From assembly GCF_000519185.1 (NCBI RefSeq), contig NZ_JAFA01000001.1, positions 62,001 to 126,000 on the forward strand: a stretch of 64,000 nt of DNA. Reading direction: 5' to 3'. Below are positions 58,990 through 64,000 of the stretch, piece by piece. The position numbers and the translations under genes were made by a program. The notes beneath the pieces were generated by a model. The model had not been told where the DNA came from, did no database searches, and was given only the letters and a program-made list of their open reading frames with translations. Origin of the DNA: Paraburkholderia nodosa DSM 21604. Its GTDB lineage: Bacteria > Pseudomonadota > Gammaproteobacteria > Burkholderiales > Burkholderiaceae. Every line of letters begins with the position of its first letter. Within the stretch, counting starts at the first letter, position 1.

Positions 58990-59818
58990 TCAGTCCTTCG
59001 GCGTGCGCAGCGCCACGAAATTCGTCACGCGCCGTGCGCCTGCGGCCTTCAGCGTATGCGCGAGCGCGTCGAGCGTGGCGCCCGAGGTCATCACGTCGTC
59101 GACCACGCCCACGTGCTGGCCGCTGAGCGGCCGCGTGAGCGCGAACGCCCGGCCGACGTTGCGGCGGCGCGTCTCGCGATCGAGCTTCGATTGCGGCGCC
59201 GTATGCAGGATGCGTCGTACGAGCGTGGCGTCCGCGTGCGTGCCCAACCGGCGCGCGAGCGGCCGCGCGATCTGCCAGGCCTGGTTGTAGCCGCGCTCGA
59301 TGAGGCGTTCGCGCGAGAGCGGCACCGGCACGACGATCTCCGGCATGCCGTGCTCATCGCACATAGCTTGTGCGGCCAGCGTGAGGCGTCGCGCAAATTC
59401 CTCGCCGAGCGCGAGACGCGCGCGAAACTTCAGGCCCCGCGCGAGCAGGTCGAGCGGCGCGCGATAGTCGGCGAGCGCAAGCGTGGCGTCGAATGCGGGC
59501 GGCGCGTCGGCGCAGGCCTCGCAGCGATAGCGCGCGCGTCCCGCCGTCCCGGGCCTGTGCGCGAGCGGCACAGCGCAGACCGTGCAGCGCACGCGGCTCA
59601 TTCCAGTACGCGGCGTCGCAGCACACACAGAGCGTGGTTCGCGACAAATTGCCGCATAATGGGCACAGATTGGGCAGCACGAAGTGGGCAAGCTGTGACG
59701 GCAGCGCCCGCGCTTTTCGACAGACGCGCGCCACGCCCGCAAGACGAGTGCGGTGTGAAGCGGGCAGTGTGATACGCGCTGCATTGCGTGTCTCACCTGA
59801 AGAAGGGCGCGGTGGCAT
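58990..59818 (-). pseudogene. comF: comF, phosphoribosyltransferase-like competence gene with frameshift
   Basis: The ComF family protein supports DNA uptake in natural transformation. The C-terminal phosphoribosyltransferase-like part (VVPVPLSRERLIERGYNQ, SKLDRETRRRNVGRAF and the PRPP loop VVDDVMTSGATL) and the second zinc-ribbon half (RCTVCAVPL, YRCEAC) are in one frame. The first zinc-ribbon half (LPNLCPLCGNLSRTTLCVCC, AYWNE) lies in another. The shift is near 59597-59603; adding two bases (GAGCC to GAGAGCC) restores the family pattern. A shorter ORF from ATG at 59601 (203 residues) remains open and may be what is expressed. The 5' limit (59818) is a guess. Confidence 0.75.
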
Positions 59819-59905
59819 CGAAGGACGGCCCGGGCAGCGGGCTCGCGTGACTGAAAGGAAAGGAGTGAGCGAGTATACTTCGCAGACTTCGCCAATACGA
59901 CCGAC

Positions 59906-60895
59906 ATGTCCCCGTCTCCCGCAAGAACTGGCCGTCCGGACTATGACACCCGGCACCTTCGGCGCATCTTCGATCGCCGTGCGGCGACTTTCGACGACGT
60001 TGCCTTCCTGCCGCGTGAAATCGCGCAACGCATGCGCGAGCGCCTCGAATACATCAAGGTGAATCCCGCGGCCGTGCTCGACATCGCGTGCGGCCAGGGC
60101 GACGACCTGCCCAGCTTGCGCGAACGCTTTCCCGAAGCGCCCGTGTTCGGCACCGATCTCTCCCTCGCCATGCTGCGCCGCGCGCGCGAGCACGATGCCC
60201 CCGACACGAGCTGGCGGCGTTTTCTGCCGGCCTCGCTTGGCCGCGCGCTCGGTTCGCGCGGTCCGCGGGTTGCGCAGGCCGACTTTGCCGAACTGCCGTT
60301 CGCGCATGCCGCGTTCGAACTGCTGTGGTCGAATCTCGCATTGCACTGGCATCCGCGCCCCGACCTCGTGTTCGGCGAGTGGCAGCGCGTGCTTAAAGTC
60401 AACGGCCTGCTCATGTTCAGCACGCTCGGTCCCGACACGCTCAAGGAGCTGCGCGGCGCGTTCGCCGAAGTCGAGGCCGCGCACGGCGTGCCGACGCGCG
60501 CGCACGTCATCGATTTCGTCGACATGCACGATCTGGGCGACATGCTCGTCGAGAACGGTTTCGAGATTCCGGTGATGGACCAGGAAACGCTCACCATCAC
60601 CTACAAGACGCCGGAGAAACTGCTCGCCGACGTGCGCCGCTGGGGCGCGTATCCGTTCGAGCGCAACGGCGATGGCGAGGGTGAGAACGGCGGCACCGCG
60701 CGGCGCCTGCACCGTGCGCTCGTGGCCGCGCTCGAGGCGCGCCGCTGCACGGACGGACCGCACGCGGGCACGATCCCGCTGACCTTCGAGATCATCTACG
60801 GCCACGCGTGGAAGGCCGTGCCGCGCACGACCGCCGAAGGCCATGGCATCGTACGCCTCGAGGACATCGGCCGGGGTCCGGCAAGGAATCGGTAA
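59906..60895 (+). CDS. bioC: SAM-dependent methyltransferase, BioC-like
   Basis: A 329-residue class I methyltransferase. The SAM-binding motif I is VLDIACGQGDD (about residues 57-67), acidic loop TDLSLAML, and LLWSNLALHWHPRPDLVFGEW with VNGLLMFSTLGPDTLKELRGAF matches BioC (malonyl-ACP O-methyltransferase), which starts pimelate synthesis for biotin. No other bio genes are adjacent, so the biotin role rests on family resemblance. It diverges from comF with a TATACT -10-like sequence at 59874-59879. Confidence 0.85.
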   Translation: MSPSPARTGRPDYDTRHLRRIFDRRAATFDDVAFLPREIAQRMRERLEYIKVNPAAVLDIACGQGDDLPSLRERFPEAPVFGTDLSLAMLRRAREHDAPDTSWRRFLPASLGRALGSRGPRVAQADFAELPFAHAAFELLWSNLALHWHPRPDLVFGEWQRVLKVNGLLMFSTLGPDTLKELRGAFAEVEAAHGVPTRAHVIDFVDMHDLGDMLVENGFEIPVMDQETLTITYKTPEKLLADVRRWGAYPFERNGDGEGENGGTARRLHRALVAALEARRCTDGPHAGTIPLTFEIIYGHAWKAVPRTTAEGHGIVRLEDIGRGPARNR

Positions 60896-61011
60896 CGTGG
60901 TAAGGGGGCTTTCGTTATGCCTGAAATTAGCGCCTGAAAAGCCCCGGGAAAATGCCTGAAAAATCGCTGCAAGGCCCGTCTGATATGGGTTTGCGGGCGA
61001 TTGGGTCTTGC

Positions 61012-61040
61012 TTGTGAGGGCTGGGGATCGCGCCTATAAT
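61012..61040 (+). promoter_or_regulatory. Probable promoter of the DUF2244-cox operon
   Basis: TTGTGA (61012-61017) and a consensus TATAAT (61035-61040) are separated by 17 bp. The position, 120 bp before the DUF2244 gene, suits the promoter of the cytochrome oxidase operon. Confidence 0.55.
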
Positions 61041-61162
61041 GCGTCAGTTTGCTGCACGGAAGGGTCCCCAAAATCCATTGTGGCAAGTCCAGATCTCCCC
61101 GTAGTTGTGCGAGGCGCGACGCGGCGATAGTCTGGCGAGGTTGCAAGTGGGGGAAGCGAGCG

Positions 61163-61639
61163 ATGCAGGCGTCTGATCTGCTGGCGAGTCCGGAACCGGT
61201 CCTGAAAGACTGGACCATGAAGCGCAACTGTTCGGTTTCGCCCAGGCAATTCGTGTTCTTCTATGTTTCGCTGGCGCTGGTTTCCATCGCGATCGCCGTT
61301 CTGTTGTTGATCCACGGCGCCTGGCTGGTTTTGCCGTTTACCGGTATCGATCTGTTGGTAGTAGGCGGCGCTTTTGTCATTTATGCGCGCCATGCTGTCG
61401 ATTACGAACGTATCAGGCTTTATCCGAACCGGCTGGTGATCGAACAGATGAGCGCCGACGCGCTCACGCAGTTCGAATTCAATCCCCGCTGGGTCCGGGT
61501 CGAGCCGGGCGCGACCCCACGCGACCCGGTGCGTCTCGTGTCCCGCGGTCAGGCGGTCGCTGTCGGGTTGCATCTGCCGCAATATCGGCGTGCGCAGTTC
61601 GCGCGGGAACTGCGTGCCTGGCTTGCGCGCGCGGGTTGA
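61163..61639 (+). CDS. DUF2244 membrane protein
   Basis: A 158-residue protein with two membrane helices (about residues 28-50 and 52-72) and a soluble C-terminal domain (YERIRLYPNRLVIEQ, then FNPRWVRVE). DUF2244 genes commonly sit next to cytochrome c oxidase genes and are suspected of helping assembly, though no mechanism is known to me. The ATG at 61163 has GGGGAAGCGAG upstream; ATG at 61214 is an alternative. coxB follows after 113 bp. Confidence 0.87.
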   Translation: MQASDLLASPEPVLKDWTMKRNCSVSPRQFVFFYVSLALVSIAIAVLLLIHGAWLVLPFTGIDLLVVGGAFVIYARHAVDYERIRLYPNRLVIEQMSADALTQFEFNPRWVRVEPGATPRDPVRLVSRGQAVAVGLHLPQYRRAQFARELRAWLARAG

Positions 61640-61752
61640 TGCGCGGCGCGTGAGTTTGCCGGTTGGCGGTATGAGCGTCCCAGGGGGCGCCCTGGTTGCA
61701 AAACCTTCCTGCGGGGTCGAGGGTTTGAATGGAAATTATGGGTAAGGAAGCT

Positions 61753-63396
61753 ATGAAAACAATCAAGCGAGCCCTCCAGGGCGTGCTGGCGTGCAGCGGA
61801 TTCCTCGTCGCCGGCGCGGCACTCGCAGTCGGAGACAGCCCAGGCGGCCCTGCGGTGAACGAGATCAATTTCCAGCCGCCCGTCACGCGCATCGCCGAAG
61901 AGCTCTACAGCCTCCATATGATGATGCTGCTCTTGTGCGCCGTGATCTTCGTCGGCGTGTTCGGCGTCATGTTCTATTCGATCTACGCGCACCGTAAATC
62001 GAAAGGCCACAAGGCCGCTCACTTCCATGAGAGCACCACGGTCGAAATCATCTGGACGGTGGTGCCGTTCATCATCGTCGTGCTGATGGCGTTGCCCGCC
62101 ACCAAGGCCGTCGTCGCGATGAAGGACACGTCCAACGCCGACCTCACCGTGAAGGTCACGGGTTACCAGTGGAAATGGGGCTACGACTACGTGAAGGGGC
62201 CGGGCGAGGGCATCAACTTCCTCTCCACGCTCAGCACGCCGCGCTCCGAGGTGAACAACCGCGTGCCGATCACCGATACGTACCTGCAGGAAGTCGACAA
62301 TCCGCTGGTCGTGCCGGTCAACAAGAAGATCCGCATCATCACCACGGCCAACGACGTCGTGCACTCGTGGTACGTGCCCGCGTTCGGCGTGAAGCAGGAC
62401 GCGATTCCGGGCTTCGTGCGCGACACGTGGTTCAGGGCCGACAAGGTCGGCACCTATCGCGGCTTCTGTACCGAGCTGTGCGGCAAGGAGCACGCGTTCA
62501 TGCCGGTCGTGGTCGAGGTGCTCTCCGACGACGACTACGCGAAGTGGGTCGATACGCAAAAGGCGAAGATGGCCGCCGCCAACGACGACCCGAACAAGAC
62601 CTATACGCTGGCTGAGCTGAAGGAGCGCGGCGAGAAGGTCTACAACTCGAACTGCGCGGTGTGCCACCAGCCCACCGGCAAGGGCGCGGGCGCGTTCCCG
62701 GCGCTCGACGGCAGCAAGGTTGTTCAGGGTCCGCTCGCCGGGCACGTGAGCATCGTCCTGCACGGCAAGAACGCCATGCCTTCGTGGGCGCCCACACTCA
62801 ACGACGTCGAGATCGCTTCGGTCATCACGTTCGAGCGCAACTCGTGGGGCAACCACACCGGCGACATTCTGCAGCCGCGTCAGGTTGCCGACGCGCGTAA
62901 CGGCAAGATGCCCGAGGGCGGCGGCTCGATGGCGGCAGCGGGCGAGGGCGGCGCGAGCGGCGCAGCCGCGGCAAGCGGTGCGGAAGAAGCCAGCGGCGCA
63001 GCCGAAGCGAGTGCGGCAAGCGGTGCGGCACCCGCAAGCGGCGCGGATCAGGCGTCGGGCGCAGCAGCGCCGAGCGCGGCCGCGTTGCCGGCGAGCGTCT
63101 ACTTCGAAGTGGGCAAGAGCACGCTTCCCGCCGACGCGAAGGACGCCATCCAGGCCGCAGCCGACTACGCGAAGGCGCACCCGGACGCGAAGTTCACGCT
63201 CTCGGGCTACACCGATTCGAGCGGCAACGCCAGCACGAACGCCGAGCTCGCCAAGCGCCGGGCGCAAGCGGTGCGCGACGCGATGAAGGCGGCAGGCATT
63301 GCCGAAGACCACATCATTCTGAAGAAGCCGGAAACGATCACGGGCGGCGCGAACGCGAAAGAAGCGCGCCGGGTGGAGATCAGCGCAGCGGCCTGA
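61753..63396 (+). CDS. coxB: Cytochrome c oxidase subunit II with fused cytochrome c and OmpA-like domains
   Basis: A 547-residue triple fusion. After a signal peptide and two membrane helices (about 50-75 and 95-115), the CuA domain carries VVHSWYVPAFGVKQD and CTELCGKEHAFM (from about residue 239). A class I cytochrome c domain follows, with CAVCH (heme c, near residue 302) and a distal Met in GKNAMPSW. An Ala/Ser/Gly linker of ASGA units (about 400-445) leads to a C-terminal OmpA-like domain (about 449-547, LSGYTDSSGNASTNAELAKRRAQAVRDAM). COX2-cytochrome c fusions are common; the OmpA module suggests peptidoglycan anchoring. ATG at 61753 has AAGGAAG upstream; ATG at 61729 is possible. Confidence 0.94.
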   Translation: MKTIKRALQGVLACSGFLVAGAALAVGDSPGGPAVNEINFQPPVTRIAEELYSLHMMMLLLCAVIFVGVFGVMFYSIYAHRKSKGHKAAHFHESTTVEIIWTVVPFIIVVLMALPATKAVVAMKDTSNADLTVKVTGYQWKWGYDYVKGPGEGINFLSTLSTPRSEVNNRVPITDTYLQEVDNPLVVPVNKKIRIITTANDVVHSWYVPAFGVKQDAIPGFVRDTWFRADKVGTYRGFCTELCGKEHAFMPVVVEVLSDDDYAKWVDTQKAKMAAANDDPNKTYTLAELKERGEKVYNSNCAVCHQPTGKGAGAFPALDGSKVVQGPLAGHVSIVLHGKNAMPSWAPTLNDVEIASVITFERNSWGNHTGDILQPRQVADARNGKMPEGGGSMAAAGEGGASGAAAASGAEEASGAAEASAASGAAPASGADQASGAAAPSAAALPASVYFEVGKSTLPADAKDAIQAAADYAKAHPDAKFTLSGYTDSSGNASTNAELAKRRAQAVRDAMKAAGIAEDHIILKKPETITGGANAKEARRVEISAAA

Positions 63397-63513
63397 GCGG
63401 CCCAGCGCGAGAAGGACAAGCAGCAACAGACGCAGGACAAGCGCTGCGCGAGCATAAAACAAGCAGGCAAACGCTGCAGCAAGAGACAAAGCAATTCGCT
63501 TCCGCAGTTAAAT

Positions 63514-63564
63514 TGCATGGGGCTGGAGTCAGGCGCTAAGGTGCCAGCTCCGGGCCGACAGGAG
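63514..63564 (+). promoter_or_regulatory. Hairpin-plus-Shine-Dalgarno element, copy 3 (ctaD)
   Basis: TGCATGGG leads into outer stem CTGGAG/CTCCGG (63523-63528 with 63548-63553) and inner stem GGCGC/GTGCC (63532-63536 with 63541-63545) around TAAG, then CCGACAGGAG. Both stems differ in sequence from copies 1 and 2 yet still pair, using G-T pairs. It provides the ribosome-binding site of ctaD. Confidence 0.75.
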
Positions 63565-63571
63565 ATAAGTC

Positions 63572-64000
63572 ATGTCTAGCATCGGACACGATGTAGCTGG
63601 AGGGCACGGCCACGTGCACGGCGACCACGCGCACGCCACGCCCCACGGCTGGCGCCGCTGGCTGCTAGCGACGAACCACAAGGACATCGGAACGCTGTAT
63701 CTGCTGTTCTCGTTCGTGATGTTCCTCTCGGGCGGCGTCATGGCGCTCGCCATTCGTGCGGAACTGTTCGAGCCGGGCATGCAGATCATGCGCCCCGAGT
63801 TCTTCAACCAGCTCACCACGATGCACGGTCTCATCATGGTGTTCGGCGCGATCATGCCGGCCTTCGTGGGCTTCGCGAACTGGATGATTCCGTTGCAGAT
63901 CGGCGCCTCGGACATGGCGTTCGCGCGCATGAACAACTTCAGCTTCTGGCTGCTGCCCGCCGCCGGGTGCTTGCTGGTCGGCTCGTTCTTCTCGCCGGGC
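63572..64000 (+). CDS. ctaD: Cytochrome c oxidase subunit I (5' part, cut by window end)
   Basis: The first 143 codons of the aa3-type oxidase catalytic subunit. After a His-rich N-terminus (GGHGHVHGDHAHATPHG, possibly copper-binding) comes WLLATNHKDIGTLYLLFSF, MFLSGGVMALAIRAELFEPG, and LTTMHGLIMVFGAIMPAFVGFANWMIPLQIGA; the His in TMHGLIM is a ligand of low-spin heme a. The frame runs off the window. It belongs to the cox operon with coxB, from which it is separated by 175 bp containing the hairpin-RBS element. Confidence 0.95.
   Translation, partial: MSSIGHDVAGGHGHVHGDHAHATPHGWRRWLLATNHKDIGTLYLLFSFVMFLSGGVMALAIRAELFEPGMQIMRPEFFNQLTTMHGLIMVFGAIMPAFVGFANWMIPLQIGASDMAFARMNNFSFWLLPAAGCLLVGSFFSPG

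Overview
This is a GC-rich (roughly two thirds G+C) piece of a betaproteobacterial chromosome, almost certainly from Burkholderiaceae of the Burkholderia/Paraburkholderia/Caballeronia group. The reasons are the split methionine synthase next to a DUF3567 gene, the PhaM-type granule protein, the beta-type GshA, the EIIA-HPr-EI regulatory PTS downstream of gshAB, and the cytochrome c oxidase subunit II with an extra OmpA-like domain. I see no insertion sequence, prophage, tRNA, rRNA or CRISPR array. It reads as core genome with tightly packed, often 4-bp-overlapping operons.

Layout. 1-8 kb (mostly minus strand): metH in two parts, a DUF3567 protein, an alpha/beta hydrolase, a DUF3108 envelope protein and an IclR regulator divergent from a fumarylacetoacetase-family gene. 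8-15.7 kb (plus): branched-chain-type substrate-binding protein, enoyl-CoA hydratase, PhaM, patatin, ferritin-like diiron protein, heptose-phosphate adenylyltransferase. 15.7-24.6 kb: a small membrane protein, coaX and birA (minus), then a divergent MCE/Mla-type lipid transport operon (permease, ATPase, MCE protein, lipoprotein), VanZ-like protein, a 2Fe-2S protein and a hydrolase. 24.8-31 kb: dacC, D-amino-acid transaminase and ybeD in one overlapping operon, a LysR regulator, a DUF2917 gene, lipB and lipA. 31-39 kb: tauABC and then dctA-dctB-dctD with a sigma-54 promoter before dctA. 39-45.4 kb: tlpA, a lipoprotein, a frameshifted comM, ubiK, and sigma-54-driven glnK-amtB. 45.7-52.3 kb: gshA, gshB, PTS EIIA, ptsH, ptsI, moeB. 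52.4-64 kb: ctpA, gpmA, rhodanese, grxC, secB, gpsA, a macrodomain gene, trmL, a frameshifted comF, a BioC-type methyltransferase, DUF2244, coxB and the start of ctaD.

Most interesting signals. (1) A roughly 50-nt element, TGCRTGGG followed by a nested hairpin and ending in a Shine-Dalgarno sequence, occurs three times directly before three unrelated start codons: a 9-codon leader ORF ahead of dctA, the macrodomain gene, and ctaD. Base pairs are kept despite sequence change, which argues for a selected RNA structure. (2) The dctA region is a compact regulatory module: palindrome, -24/-12 promoter, hairpin element, leader peptide, a second hairpin, then dctA, with the cognate DctB/DctD encoded next door. 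(3) Both competence genes in the window, comM and comF, carry a frameshift. (4) DnaA-box-like motifs cluster in two intergenic regions, one built from two approximately 60-bp repeats exactly 120 bp apart. (5) A perfect NtrC-like box lies about 360 bp from the glnK sigma-54 promoter and just upstream of ubiK.
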